Assembly (NCBI GenBank): GCA_936908745.1
Contig: CAKZFX010000011.1
Span: forward strand, 1 to 64,000
Direction of reading: 5' to 3'
DNA length: 64,000 nucleotides
Source of the DNA: an uncultured Chitinophagaceae bacterium
GTDB taxonomy: Bacteria > Bacteroidota > Bacteroidia > Chitinophagales > Chitinophagaceae
This document shows positions 24,042 through 32,687 of this stretch, piece by piece (position 1 is the first letter of the stretch; every line of letters starts with the position of its first letter). The notes under the pieces are model-generated. The model worked only from the letters and a program-made list of their open reading frames with translations. It made no database searches and was not told the DNA's origin. A program made the position numbers and the translations under genes.

Positions 24042-26435
24042 ATGTATGTAATAAAAAGAAACGGAAAGCAGGAATCTATCAAGTTTGATAAAGTAACTGC
24101 ACGTATTGAGAAGTTAAGTTATGGCCTCAGCCCGCTGGTGAATGTGATCGAAGTGTCGAAGAAGACCATCGAAGGTATTTATGCCGGTGTGCCCACAACC
24201 GAGTTAGATAATCTTGCAGCAGAAACAGCGGCTTCCCTGACAACGATTCACCCGGATTATGCAATCCTTGCTTCCCGTATTGCGGTGAGCAACCTGCATA
24301 AAAGTACCACCAAGAGTTTTTCTGCCACCATGCGCAGGATGTATGATTATACCGACAGCAACACCGGCAGAAGAATGCCATTGATTGCTGACGATGTGAT
24401 GAAAGTAATTGAAGACAATGCCGACCTGCTGGACAGCACTATCATTTACGATCGTGATTACGGGTTTGATTATTTTGGTTTTAAAACGCTGGAGAAATCA
24501 TACCTGTTGCGTATCGATGAAAAGATTGTTGAACGTCCGCAGCATATGTATATGCGTGTGGCCGTAGGTATTCATAAAGACGATGTGGAAGCGGCTATCA
24601 AAACCTATCATTTGATGAGTGAGAAATGGTATACACATGCCACGCCTACACTTTTCAATGCAGGTACGCCGAAACCACAGATGAGCAGTTGCTTTTTGCT
24701 GACGATGAAAGATGACAGCATTGAAGGTATTTATGATACGCTGAAACAAACCGCCCGTATTTCACAAAGCGCTGGTGGTATTGGTTTGTCTATTCATAAT
24801 ATCCGTGCCACGGGCAGCTATATCAGCGGTACCAACGGTACAAGCAATGGTATCATCCCGATGCTGCGTGTATTCAACGACACGGCACGTTATGTAGATC
24901 AAGGCGGTGGTAAACGCAAAGGAGCCTTTGCTATTTATTTAGAGCCCTGGCATGCGGATGTGTTTGAATTTCTGGACCTGCGCAAGAATCATGGTAAAGA
25001 AGAGTTGCGTGCAAGGGATCTGTTTTATGCACTGTGGATCTCTGATCTCTTTATGAAAAGAGTGGAAGCCGATGCAGAGTGGAGTTTGTTCTGCCCGAAT
25101 GAAGCCCCGGGACTGGCTGATTGCTGGGGTGAGGAGTTTGAAAAGTTATATACACAGTACGAGCAGGAAGGCCGTGCAAGAAAAACGATCAAAGCACAGG
25201 AATTGTGGTTCTCTATTCTTGAATCACAAATTGAAACAGGTACGCCTTATTTGTTGTATAAAGACGCTGCCAATGGAAAAAGCAACCAGCAAAACCTGGG
25301 CACGATCAAGAGCAGCAATCTTTGCACCGAGATCATTGAGTATACAAGCCCGGATGAAGTAGCGGTTTGTAACCTGGCATCATTGGCATTGCCCCGCTTT
25401 GTCGTGAATGGTAAGTTTGATCACGAGAAATTATACGAGGTAACCTACGAAGCAACGAAGAACCTGAACAAGATCATTGAGGGTAATTATTATCCTGTTG
25501 AGGAAGCCCGTAATTCAAATATGCGTCACCGCCCGATCGGTTTAGGTGTGCAGGGTTTGGCAGATGTATTCATCCTGCTGCGCCTGCCATTTGAAAGCGA
25601 CCTGGCCAAGATGCTGAACAAGAATATTTTTGAGACGATCTATTTTGCTTCCATGACAGCAAGTAAGGACCTGGCAAAAGAACAAGGCCCTTACGAAACA
25701 TACGCCGGCTCACCTGTATCAAAAGGTATTTTCCAGTTTGACATGTGGGGCGTTACGCCAACCGATCGCTGGGATTGGGCCTCATTGAAAGCAGAAGTAA
25801 AAGAACATGGTGTACGCAATTCATTGTTAGTGGCGCCGATGCCAACTGCTTCTACTTCACAGATCTTTGGTAACAACGAGTGTTTTGAGCCTTACACTTC
25901 TAATATTTATACAAGAAGGGTATTAAGTGGTGAGTTTATCGTGGTAAACAAACACCTGCTGAAAGACCTTGTTGAGTTAGGTCTCTGGAATAATGATATG
26001 AAGAACAGGATCATTGCCGCTAACGGTTCTATCCAGCATATCAACGAGATCCCTGCTGACATTAAAGAGTTGTATAAAACAGTGTGGGAGATCAAACAAC
26101 GCAATATCATTGATATGGCGGCTGATCGTGGCGCCTATATTTGTCAATCACAATCGCTGAACCTGTTTGTAGACAGCCCAAGCGCTTCCAAACTGACTTC
26201 TATGCATTTTTATGGCTGGAAGAAAGGGCTGAAAACAGGTATGTATTACCTGCGCACCAAAGCGGCCACACAAGCGGTACAGTTTACTGTTGACAAACAA
26301 GCTGCTTCAGCTATGGACCCTGTAATACCAACAACGGTAACTAAAGCAACACAAACCACAACAGACGTAGAGCCTACGCAAACAGACGGACCTGTATGCA
26401 CCATGCAGGATGGTTGTATCAGTTGCGGATCTTAA
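24042..26435 (+). CDS. nrdA: Class I ribonucleotide reductase, large (catalytic) subunit
   Basis: A protein of about 797 residues that reduces ribonucleoside diphosphates with the radical from NrdB. The first 100 residues are an ATP-cone (MYVIKRNGKQESIKFDKVTARIEKLSYG...), the allosteric activity site. The catalytic part shows ATPTLFNAGTPKPQMSSCFLL (active-site Cys), SAGGIGLSIHNIRATGSYI, SSNLCTEIIEYTSPDEVAVCNLASLAL (radical Cys and Glu), and MPTASTSQIFGNNECFEPYTSNIYTRRV. The C-terminus CTMQDGCISCGS has the CxxC that relays reducing power. The frame can be read from a TTG at 24036, but the ATG at 24042 is the likely start. Confidence 0.95.
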   Translation: MYVIKRNGKQESIKFDKVTARIEKLSYGLSPLVNVIEVSKKTIEGIYAGVPTTELDNLAAETAASLTTIHPDYAILASRIAVSNLHKSTTKSFSATMRRMYDYTDSNTGRRMPLIADDVMKVIEDNADLLDSTIIYDRDYGFDYFGFKTLEKSYLLRIDEKIVERPQHMYMRVAVGIHKDDVEAAIKTYHLMSEKWYTHATPTLFNAGTPKPQMSSCFLLTMKDDSIEGIYDTLKQTARISQSAGGIGLSIHNIRATGSYISGTNGTSNGIIPMLRVFNDTARYVDQGGGKRKGAFAIYLEPWHADVFEFLDLRKNHGKEELRARDLFYALWISDLFMKRVEADAEWSLFCPNEAPGLADCWGEEFEKLYTQYEQEGRARKTIKAQELWFSILESQIETGTPYLLYKDAANGKSNQQNLGTIKSSNLCTEIIEYTSPDEVAVCNLASLALPRFVVNGKFDHEKLYEVTYEATKNLNKIIEGNYYPVEEARNSNMRHRPIGLGVQGLADVFILLRLPFESDLAKMLNKNIFETIYFASMTASKDLAKEQGPYETYAGSPVSKGIFQFDMWGVTPTDRWDWASLKAEVKEHGVRNSLLVAPMPTASTSQIFGNNECFEPYTSNIYTRRVLSGEFIVVNKHLLKDLVELGLWNNDMKNRIIAANGSIQHINEIPADIKELYKTVWEIKQRNIIDMAADRGAYICQSQSLNLFVDSPSASKLTSMHFYGWKKGLKTGMYYLRTKAATQAVQFTVDKQAASAMDPVIPTTVTKATQTTTDVEPTQTDGPVCTMQDGCISCGS

Positions 26436-26457
26436 TTGATAATTGAATTAAATGAAG

Positions 26458-26488
26458 AAGCTGTTCCGGTTGGGGCAGCTTTTTTTAT
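26458..26488 (+). terminator. Terminator of nrdB-nrdA
   Basis: AAGCTGTTCC, loop GGTT, GGGGCAGCTT and seven T lie 22 bp past the nrdA stop. Confidence 0.8.
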
Positions 26489-26493
26489 TTTTT

Positions 26494-26662
26494 CACCGCT
26501 GAGAATGGGAGAAAGAGAGTTTCGCAGAGATTTTTCTAACCGCAAAGGCGCAATGACGCGAGGGTTACGTTTCAAAATTGAATCTTCTGTATTTCCCTGT
26601 CTGCCATCAGGCAGGTTTGCGATTTCTTAGCGGCCCTGTCTGCCGACAGGCAGCTCAGCGGG
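26494..26662. repeat. Intergenic repeat cluster with GC-rich palindromes
   Basis: This stretch has CACCGCTGAGAATGGGAG and TAACCGCAAAGGCGCAATG words and their inverses (GCGATTTCTTAGCGG, CTCAGCGGG), plus two hairpins, CCTGTCTGCC-ATCAGGCAGG (26597-26616) and CTGTCTGCC-GACAGGCAG (26636-26653). They resemble the 20-bp palindrome at 18537. With the unit at 26701 it fills the 327-bp gap; no gene is seen. Confidence 0.6.
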
Positions 26663-26700
26663 AGATATCATTTTCTTTATGGCCTATTGTAAGTTTTTTT

Positions 26701-26760
26701 ACCACATAGCATCATAGACACATAGAATTCCCTTTGTGCTTCTTTGTGCCTTAGTGGGAA
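26701..26760. repeat. Intergenic repeat, ACCACATAG...CTTAGTGGG
   Basis: It begins ACCACATAGCATCATAGACA and CATAG and ends with the loosely inverse CTTTGTGCCTTAGTGGG, adjoining the stop of the AraC gene. It has the same word composition as the element at 18529. Confidence 0.5.
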
Positions 26761-26762
26761 AC

Positions 26763-27704
26763 CTAACGTAATAACAGTTCACAAGGTTTCAACCCTGTGT
26801 GCTTTTTAAAGGCGGTAGAGAAGTGAGAAATGGAAGAGTAGCCCAGCATCATAGACACTTCTGTTACGCTCAATCCTTTTTCATACAAAAGGTATTTCGC
26901 GTGTTCCATACGCTGGCTTTGGTAGAAGTCGAATACTGTAGTGCCAAAGAGCTCTTTAAAGCCTTTTTTCAGGTAGCATTCGTTGATCGCCACTTTGCGG
27001 CTCAGTTCTTTGATGGTGATCGGCTCACCGATATGCTGGATCAGTATTTCCCTTGCTTTTACAATTTTATCCCTGTCGGCTTCATTGGCCAGGAATTTAC
27101 AGCTAACCACATCTACCTCTTTTTCGCCCAGCATGCAATCAAGACTGTATAATAACAGCATTTGTGTCTGTGCGTTGATGTAGATATTTTCCAGTGAGTC
27201 GCTGTAGGTATGATTGAGAACCCCTTCCAGCACCATCCTTGTTTTGCCACAAAGCGGCAGGATTTTACTGAACGAAGATTTATGCAGAAAAGCCAATATG
27301 TTATCTGTAAGCGCCGGGTTACCTTTCCGTGGTTTTACAAACTGGCTGAGATGCGCCGGTGAAAACCGGAAGCTCACCACGTCCACGCTGTCTACCCTTT
27401 CCACGCAGCCTTTGGAAGCCCCAAACTGGCAGTTATCGCATTCTGTATGCTTTTTACGGCAGTACACATTGCCACTTACGCAGAACCTCAGTTCCAGGTA
27501 GTTAGCAGCAGGTTCATTTTTTTCGTAATGGTAAACCAGCATGCCTGTGTCCTCAATGCTCCATTGCGGCAGGCGGCTGTAACGGTTGATCGTATATTGC
27601 ACAGAACCCGGGATCTGCTGCTCCTTTTCCTGCAAAAGGGTCATTTCACCCTGCATAAAGGTCTGCTTGTAGGCTAAACTGAGTATGTCCGGCGGGTTGT
27701 GCAT
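26763..27704 (-). CDS. AraC-family transcriptional regulator with a Cys cluster
   Basis: A regulator of about 313 residues. The C-terminal 100 residues are two helix-turn-helix motifs of the AraC type (ITIKELSRKVAINECYLKKGFKELFG, then LSVTEVSMMLGYSSISHFSTAFKKHTGLKP). The N-terminal sensing domain has GNVYCRKKHTECDNCQFGASKGC: four Cys in a CxxxxxxC-x2-C-x7-C arrangement plus a His, a plausible metal or Fe-S site. PchR-type members of this family control siderophore genes, and the iron-region operators fit its expected tandem-site binding; that link is inferred. The frame runs 42 nt further upstream, but a TAAATTTG -7 element at 27714-27721 argues for a start at 27704 or later. Confidence 0.8.
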   Translation of the reverse strand: MHNPPDILSLAYKQTFMQGEMTLLQEKEQQIPGSVQYTINRYSRLPQWSIEDTGMLVYHYEKNEPAANYLELRFCVSGNVYCRKKHTECDNCQFGASKGCVERVDSVDVVSFRFSPAHLSQFVKPRKGNPALTDNILAFLHKSSFSKILPLCGKTRMVLEGVLNHTYSDSLENIYINAQTQMLLLYSLDCMLGEKEVDVVSCKFLANEADRDKIVKAREILIQHIGEPITIKELSRKVAINECYLKKGFKELFGTTVFDFYQSQRMEHAKYLLYEKGLSVTEVSMMLGYSSISHFSTAFKKHTGLKPCELLLR

Positions 27705-27824
27705 AATCGGCTGCAAATTTAAGGTCTGGACGCCTGTTTTTGGCATTCAATTCTGTGAATGCGCTGAACGGCTGAGTTTTAACAATCTATACTTAAAAAA
27801 AGTTCGGGTTTTCTCGTTAACAAT

Positions 27825-27832
27825 TACCTTTG
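27825..27832 (+). promoter_or_regulatory. -7 element of lpxA
   Basis: TACCTTTG matches TAnnTTTG; TTCG lies 18 bp upstream as a weak -33. It is 36 bp before the lpxA ATG. Confidence 0.45.
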
Positions 27833-27867
27833 CGCAACTCCTTCTACAAAGGATTTTGAAATACTGC

Positions 27868-28674
27868 ATGATTCATCCCCATACATACATTCACCCGAAT
27901 GCGAAGCTGGCAACCAATGTAAAAGTGGACCCTTTCACGGTTATTCACCAGGACGTAGAGATTGGTGATGGTACATGGATAGGCTCCAACGTGACGATAA
28001 TGGAAGGCGCCCGTATCGGGAAAAACTGCCGCATTTTCCCGGGGGCCGTGATCGCTGCTATTCCGCAGGACCTGAAGTATGAGGGCGAGTATTCACAAGT
28101 GGTGATTGGCGATAATACCACGATCCGTGAGTTTGTAACCATCAACCGTGGTACAAAAGACCGTGAAAAGACCATGATCGGCAAGAATTGCCTGATACAA
28201 GCTTATTGTCACTTAGCACACGACTGCATCGTAGGTGATAATTGTATTATGAGCAATAATACACAGGTGGCGGGTCACGTAGTGATCGGCGACTGGGCTA
28301 TCCTGGCAGGTATGTGTGCGGTGCACCAGTTTGTCAATATCGGCGCTCATGCATTTGTAGGTGGTGGTTCATTGGTGGGCAAAGATGTGCCTCCATATAT
28401 CAAAGCGGCACGTACACCGTTGAGCTATGCCGGTGTTAATTCAGTGGGGTTAAAACGCCGTGGTTTCACTGTAGATAAGATCAATCATATCCTGGATATA
28501 TACAGGGTGCTTTATAATAAGGGCCTGAATACTACACAAGCTATCGAGATACTGGAAGAAGAGTTCCCTGCTTCTGATGAAAGGGACGAGATCGTAACAT
28601 TTATCAGGGATTCGCAGCGGGGCATCATCAAACGCTTCACTAAAAACGGCGCTGATGAAAATATCGCTGACTGA
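27868..28674 (+). CDS. lpxA: Acyl-ACP--UDP-N-acetylglucosamine O-acyltransferase
   Basis: This 268-residue enzyme performs the first step of lipid A synthesis. From residue 1 it shows the left-handed beta-helix hexapeptide repeats (HPNAKLATNVKVDPFTVIHQDVEIGDGTWIG...). The catalytic His is in CHLAHDCIVGDN, and the C-terminal helical domain begins near residue 190 (VNSVGLKRRGFTVDKINHI). The frame is open far upstream to 27685, but MIHPHTYIHPNAKL at 27868 is the standard N-terminus. It overlaps the ABC ATPase gene by 20 bp. Confidence 0.93.
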   Translation: MIHPHTYIHPNAKLATNVKVDPFTVIHQDVEIGDGTWIGSNVTIMEGARIGKNCRIFPGAVIAAIPQDLKYEGEYSQVVIGDNTTIREFVTINRGTKDREKTMIGKNCLIQAYCHLAHDCIVGDNCIMSNNTQVAGHVVIGDWAILAGMCAVHQFVNIGAHAFVGGGSLVGKDVPPYIKAARTPLSYAGVNSVGLKRRGFTVDKINHILDIYRVLYNKGLNTTQAIEILEEEFPASDERDEIVTFIRDSQRGIIKRFTKNGADENIAD

Positions 28675-29272
28675 TAGCGGTAAACGCTTTAACCGCGACT
28701 GGATTTTCCGTCATTTTACTTATCAATTTGAAACAGGTTCTTCGTATGCCATCACGGGACATAATGGTTCGGGGAAAAGTACACTGTTGCAGGTGCTGAG
28801 CGGGAGCATGATGATCAACGAGGGTAAGATCAATTGGACAACAGGCAATGGGCAACAGGCAACTGATACTGTTTATTCGGAGGTGTCTATTTGTGCGCCG
28901 TACTTGGAAGTGATAGAGGAAATGACATTGACGGAGTTTTTGGAGTTTCACAGCAGTTTCAAGCCTTTTTTACCCGGTATCACTTCACAACTCATTATTG
29001 ATAAGTTAGGTTTGGTGAAAGCCGCCGGTAAGCAAATCCGTTATTATTCATCGGGGATGAAGCAACGGGTGAAACTGGCGCAATGCATCTTTTCAGCCAC
29101 TTCTATCGTCTTATTAGATGAGCCCTGCACCAACCTTGATGCCGACGGTATCGCTCTTTATCACTCACTTATCAATGATTTTTGCAAAGACCGTTTAGTC
29201 ATCGTCAGCAGTAACGATGAAACGGAATACAGTTTTTGTAAAGAGAAGATCAGTATGGCGGATTATAAGTAA
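28655..29272 (+). CDS. ABC transporter ATP-binding protein
   Basis: A 205-residue ATPase with Walker A GHNGSGKST (about 34-42), signature YSSGMKQRVKLA, and Walker B IVLLDEPCTNLD. No membrane partner is adjacent, so the substrate is unknown; small ATPases of this kind after lpxA are common in the phylum. The region around residues 60-72 (NWTTGNGQQATDT) is encoded by a heptamer tandem array and looks like an in-frame insertion in the loop before SEVSICAPY. It overlaps the end of lpxA by 20 bp. Confidence 0.85.
   Translation: MKISLTDSGKRFNRDWIFRHFTYQFETGSSYAITGHNGSGKSTLLQVLSGSMMINEGKINWTTGNGQQATDTVYSEVSICAPYLEVIEEMTLTEFLEFHSSFKPFLPGITSQLIIDKLGLVKAAGKQIRYYSSGMKQRVKLAQCIFSATSIVLLDEPCTNLDADGIALYHSLINDFCKDRLVIVSSNDETEYSFCKEKISMADYK
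28834..28861. repeat. Heptamer tandem array 2 (4 units), inside a coding sequence
   Basis: Units TTGGACA, ACAGGCA, ATGGGCA, ACAGGCA repeat with a 7-bp period within the ABC ATPase gene. The reading frame is kept. Confidence 0.65.
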
Positions 29273-29283
29273 ATACTGAAGAC

Positions 29284-29730
29284 ATGACAGAAATTTTGGA
29301 CGCCAATAAGTTTGGGGAAATTCAGATCGAGGATATAAAACAATTTGAGTTTTATAATAAAGTTGTACTCCCTGACGATTATAAAAATTTCTTAATTCAA
29401 TATAACGGTGGTTGTCCAAGACCAAACATTATTCCTTCAGTTAATAGTAATGTAGACTGGATATTAGGCATGGTTGATGAGCCATATTATGCAAGTCTTT
29501 TCCAGCATATTGATATGTTTCACCGGCGAATACCAAGCTTTTATTTTCCTATTGCCTATGACTCTGGCGGTAATCTATATCTAATGTCACTTTATTCTGA
29601 AAACCACGGGTTAATTGCTTTTTGGGATCATGAAGGCGAAACAGAGGGAGATGCCGATCAGTATTTTGACAACATGAAAATTGTTGCAACTTCTTTTACA
29701 GAATTTTTGGATCAACTAATTGACAGGTAA
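29284..29730 (+). CDS. SMI1/KNR4 (SUKH) family protein
   Basis: A 148-residue protein with the SUKH pattern: ILDANKFGEIQIEDIKQFE, VVLPDDYKNFLIQYNGGCPRPN, then FPIAYDSGGNLYLMSLYSENHGLIAFWDHE. Many SUKH proteins are immunity proteins against polymorphic or contact-dependent toxins. No toxin gene is adjacent, so this may be an orphan immunity gene. It is more AT-rich than its neighbours and lies 11 bp after the ABC ATPase gene, suggesting a late insertion. Confidence 0.8.
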   Translation: MTEILDANKFGEIQIEDIKQFEFYNKVVLPDDYKNFLIQYNGGCPRPNIIPSVNSNVDWILGMVDEPYYASLFQHIDMFHRRIPSFYFPIAYDSGGNLYLMSLYSENHGLIAFWDHEGETEGDADQYFDNMKIVATSFTEFLDQLIDR

Positions 29731-29751
29731 TAAGATTTAGGATTCCCATTA

Positions 29752-31338
29752 TTAATGCACATTACTCATATCAACCTTCTCCCCTGCTGCCGCTTTTTTC
29801 TTTCTTGCTAAAAAGATAATCGGTATTGCTATCAAGAACGCCACGCCGGTAAACAGGAATACATCCATATAAGAAAGCACCATTGCCTGTTTGGTCACCA
29901 TCCCTTCTAAACCTTTATATGCATCCTGTAAAGCGATGTTGGAAGGAGTTCCTTTTGCCTCAAATCCATGTTGCATAGCTATTACGCGGTTTTGTACCGC
30001 CGGGTTGGTCACGTCCAGGTCGGCTACAAGATTACTTCTGTGCACCATTTGTTGCTGCGCCATAAAGGTTGTGATCAATGCAATGCCAAATGAACCACCA
30101 AGCTGGCGCATCATACCTGTAAACGCCGCGCCTTCACCAATCTGTCTTCCTTTCAATCCACTCAATGAAAGCGTGGTAACAGGAATAAACAATAAACCGA
30201 GTGCAATACCACGGAAAATAAGCATCCAGAAGAATGCGTCCTTACCCGTATCAGGCGTCAATATTTTATAACCCCAAAAACAGAAGAAGAAGAAACTGAT
30301 CATACCGGCTACCGCCAGCCATATGCCGCTAACGCCCTTTTGCAATAAGCGACCGATAATCGGCATCAAAAAGGCGGTTGTCAATGCAGCAGGCACCAGG
30401 AGCAAACCTGCCTGCGTGGCTGTCCAGCCCAATGTAGCTTGTGTATATAAAGGAATGATAAATGTTGTTCCATAGAGACCAAAACCCATGATAAACGAGA
30501 GTATCGTACCAATGGCAAGGCTACGATTGTTCAATACACGAAGGTTTACCACCGGGTTGCGGAAGGTCAATTCTCTCCAGATAAAGAAGAAGAAACCAAA
30601 TAAGGCAACCACTGCCAGTGTTGTAATCGTTGAGTTGTTGAACCAGTCTTCATCATGTCCTTTTTCCAAAATGTATTGCAAAGAACCTACGAATACCGCC
30701 AGCAATGCAATACCCAGCCAGTCAACATCCGAAGTCTTGCTTTTAGAAGCGTATTTAGGGCTTTTTACAAACTGCAGTGTCAGCAAAGTGGCAATGATGC
30801 CTAATGGAATATTTATATAGAATATCCATTCCCATTTCCAGTTGTCAATGATCCAGCCACCGAGAGGCGGACCTAACGTAGGGCCTACGATCACTCCCAT
30901 TCCATAAATGGCTTGTGCCATCCCTCTTTTTTCAGGAGGATAGCTTTCTGTGATAATCGTTTGCGAGGTTACCAATAACGCACCACCGCCCACGCCTTGT
31001 AAAAAACGGAAAAGGATCAGTTCATTGATACCGGATGCGTTGCCACAAAGGAATGAACAGACGGTAAAAAGAATAATAGAGGCGGCAAAGTAGTTGCGTC
31101 GCCCGAATTGTTGTGAAAGCCAGCTTGTCATCGGCACAATGATCACGTTACCGATGGCATAAGCCGTCACCACCCAACCTACTTCGCTCGTGGTGGCGCC
31201 AAGGTTTCCTTTCATATCATTCAGGGCTACGTTCACAATGGTCGTATCCACGATCTCCAGCAAGGCACACATGATGGCCGTGATGGTGATGATCACCCTT
31301 CTTGATCCGTATTCTACCAACGATTGTTGTTCTAACAT
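29752..31338 (-). CDS. DHA2-family MFS drug exporter (EmrB/QacA type)
   Basis: A protein of about 528 residues with 14 predicted membrane helices. Motifs are LEIVDTTIVNVALNDMKGNLGAT (helix 1), WLSQQFGRRNYF (motif A), and GVGGGALLVTSQTIITESYPPEKRGMAQAIYGMGVIVGPTLGPPLGGWI (motifs B and C of drug:proton antiporters). It should export toxic compounds across the inner membrane, coupled to the HlyD and TolC partners upstream in the operon. The frame runs 30 nt further upstream into a heptamer array (MTIHHSQLTD), but MLEQQSLVEYGSRR is the likely start. Confidence 0.9.
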   Translation of the reverse strand: MLEQQSLVEYGSRRVIITITAIMCALLEIVDTTIVNVALNDMKGNLGATTSEVGWVVTAYAIGNVIIVPMTSWLSQQFGRRNYFAASIILFTVCSFLCGNASGINELILFRFLQGVGGGALLVTSQTIITESYPPEKRGMAQAIYGMGVIVGPTLGPPLGGWIIDNWKWEWIFYINIPLGIIATLLTLQFVKSPKYASKSKTSDVDWLGIALLAVFVGSLQYILEKGHDEDWFNNSTITTLAVVALFGFFFFIWRELTFRNPVVNLRVLNNRSLAIGTILSFIMGFGLYGTTFIIPLYTQATLGWTATQAGLLLVPAALTTAFLMPIIGRLLQKGVSGIWLAVAGMISFFFFCFWGYKILTPDTGKDAFFWMLIFRGIALGLLFIPVTTLSLSGLKGRQIGEGAAFTGMMRQLGGSFGIALITTFMAQQQMVHRSNLVADLDVTNPAVQNRVIAMQHGFEAKGTPSNIALQDAYKGLEGMVTKQAMVLSYMDVFLFTGVAFLIAIPIIFLARKKKAAAGEKVDMSNVH

Positions 31339-31342
31339 ATCA

Positions 31343-31384
31343 GTGAGTTGTGAATGGTGAATGGTCAATTGTGAAAGGTCAATT
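31343..31384. repeat. Heptamer tandem array 3a (6 units)
   Basis: GTGAGTT, GTGAATG, GTGAATG, GTCAATT, GTGAAAG, GTCAATT with an exact 7-bp period, directly upstream of the MFS gene start. A short array in the opposite orientation follows at 31413-31426 (CACTCAT, CACTCAA). Confidence 0.8.
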
Positions 31385-31450
31385 GCTTACTGCTGATTGA
31401 CAAAACTCTTAACACTCATCACTCAATATTTTTAAAGTCGGCATTTGATA

Positions 31451-31553
31451 GTGAATGGTCAATTGTCAATCGTAAATCGGCGTACACTATCTGCTATTTA
31501 TTAAGTTCTTTTGCTTTAGTGAGGGTATTCAACACTCACTATTCACCATTAAC
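31451..31553. repeat. Heptamer arrays 3b/3c, inverted pair
   Basis: 31451-31478 has GTGAATG, GTCAATT, GTCAATC, GTAAATC; 31533-31553 has the opposite orientation CACTCAC, TATTCAC, CATTAAC. The pair could fold into a long hairpin between the MFS and HlyD genes. No gene is seen in this 219-bp gap. Confidence 0.75.
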
Positions 31554-31557
31554 AGCC

Positions 31558-32661
31558 TTAGTCGAGATGCACATCCACCAACACGTTCATACCGGGACGT
31601 AAGCGCCTGATCAATGAGTCGTTGTTATTGGTGAATTCAATGCGTACAGGAAGACGTTGCACTACTTTTACAAAGTTGCCGCTTGCATTATCAGGGGGCA
31701 GCAGGGCAAACGTAGAACCTGTAGCCGGTGAAAACGAAGCCAGTTTTGCTTCAAAGTCATGTTTTGGAAAAGCGTCGGCATGAATGATCACTTTTTGTCC
31801 TTCCACCATTTTGTTCAACTGCGTCTCTTTGAAGTTGGCCACCACCCACACTTTATCGCTATGCACAATGCTGAACAACGCCTGCCCGGCCTGCACAAAT
31901 TGCCCGTCTCTTACATTCACTTTTGATACCAGCCCATCTTGTGGCGCTGTAACGACTGTATAAGAAAGATTCAGTTTAGCCGCATCCACATCTGTTTCAC
32001 GCTGGCGGATATTGGTACCTGCAATATCAATTTGCTGACCAGTGGCATTGCTCTGCACATTGGCCGCATTGGTTTGCTGTGAAGCCTGTTGTTTTTGCGC
32101 CTGCAAAATGGCCACTTGTTTTTCAGCCGATTCTTTGGCCGCCTGCGCCTGTTCAAATTGCTGTTGCGTGATCGAATGATCTTTGATCAGGTTGGAATAG
32201 CGTTCAAAGTCTTGTGAAGCTCTCCACAATGTCACTTTGGCCGCTTCGATCTGTGCATCAATGGTATTGATAGAAGCTCTTACGGTGCTTACGTTGGCTT
32301 TGGCAGCATCCGTTGTTGCTTTTGCATTGTTGAGGTTGCTCTTCGCAGTTGCCAATGCCGCTTCGGCCTGTTCGAGTTTGATAACATAGTCCCTGCTGTC
32401 CAAAACCATCAGCGTATCGCCTTTTTTTACAAACTGGTTGTCCTGCACTTTTACGTCGGTCACATAACCGGATATACGCGGGATCACCGGGCTGATGTCG
32501 GCGCTTACCTGTGCATCATCTGTTTCTTCATGATGCAGGCCGTGCCTGTATTTTGAAATACCATACCAACCACCACCGATAACCAGTACAGCTAAAATGA
32601 TGATGAATACCGGGTTTCTTTTTTTAGGGGCAGTTTTTGTTTCGTTGGTTGAATTTTCCAT
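31558..32661 (-). CDS. HlyD/EmrA-family membrane fusion protein
   Basis: A protein of about 367 residues. One membrane anchor (NPVFIIILAVLVIGGGWYGI, about 18-37) is followed by the barrel-sandwich and lipoyl half-motif (ISGYVTDVKVQDNQFVKKGDTLMVLD), a long coiled coil (about 85-220, rich in Ala, Gln, Lys), the second half-motif (VVTAPQDGLVSKVNVRDGQFV) and a beta-barrel. It bridges the MFS exporter to the TolC channel. The frame can be read from a GTG at 32667, but the ATG at 32661 is preferred. It lies 26 bp after the TolC-like gene. Confidence 0.9.
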   Translation of the reverse strand: MENSTNETKTAPKKRNPVFIIILAVLVIGGGWYGISKYRHGLHHEETDDAQVSADISPVIPRISGYVTDVKVQDNQFVKKGDTLMVLDSRDYVIKLEQAEAALATAKSNLNNAKATTDAAKANVSTVRASINTIDAQIEAAKVTLWRASQDFERYSNLIKDHSITQQQFEQAQAAKESAEKQVAILQAQKQQASQQTNAANVQSNATGQQIDIAGTNIRQRETDVDAAKLNLSYTVVTAPQDGLVSKVNVRDGQFVQAGQALFSIVHSDKVWVVANFKETQLNKMVEGQKVIIHADAFPKHDFEAKLASFSPATGSTFALLPPDNASGNFVKVVQRLPVRIEFTNNNDSLIRRLRPGMNVLVDVHLD

Positions 32662-32687
32662 TTTCACTTTATTAAGAATGTTTCAGA

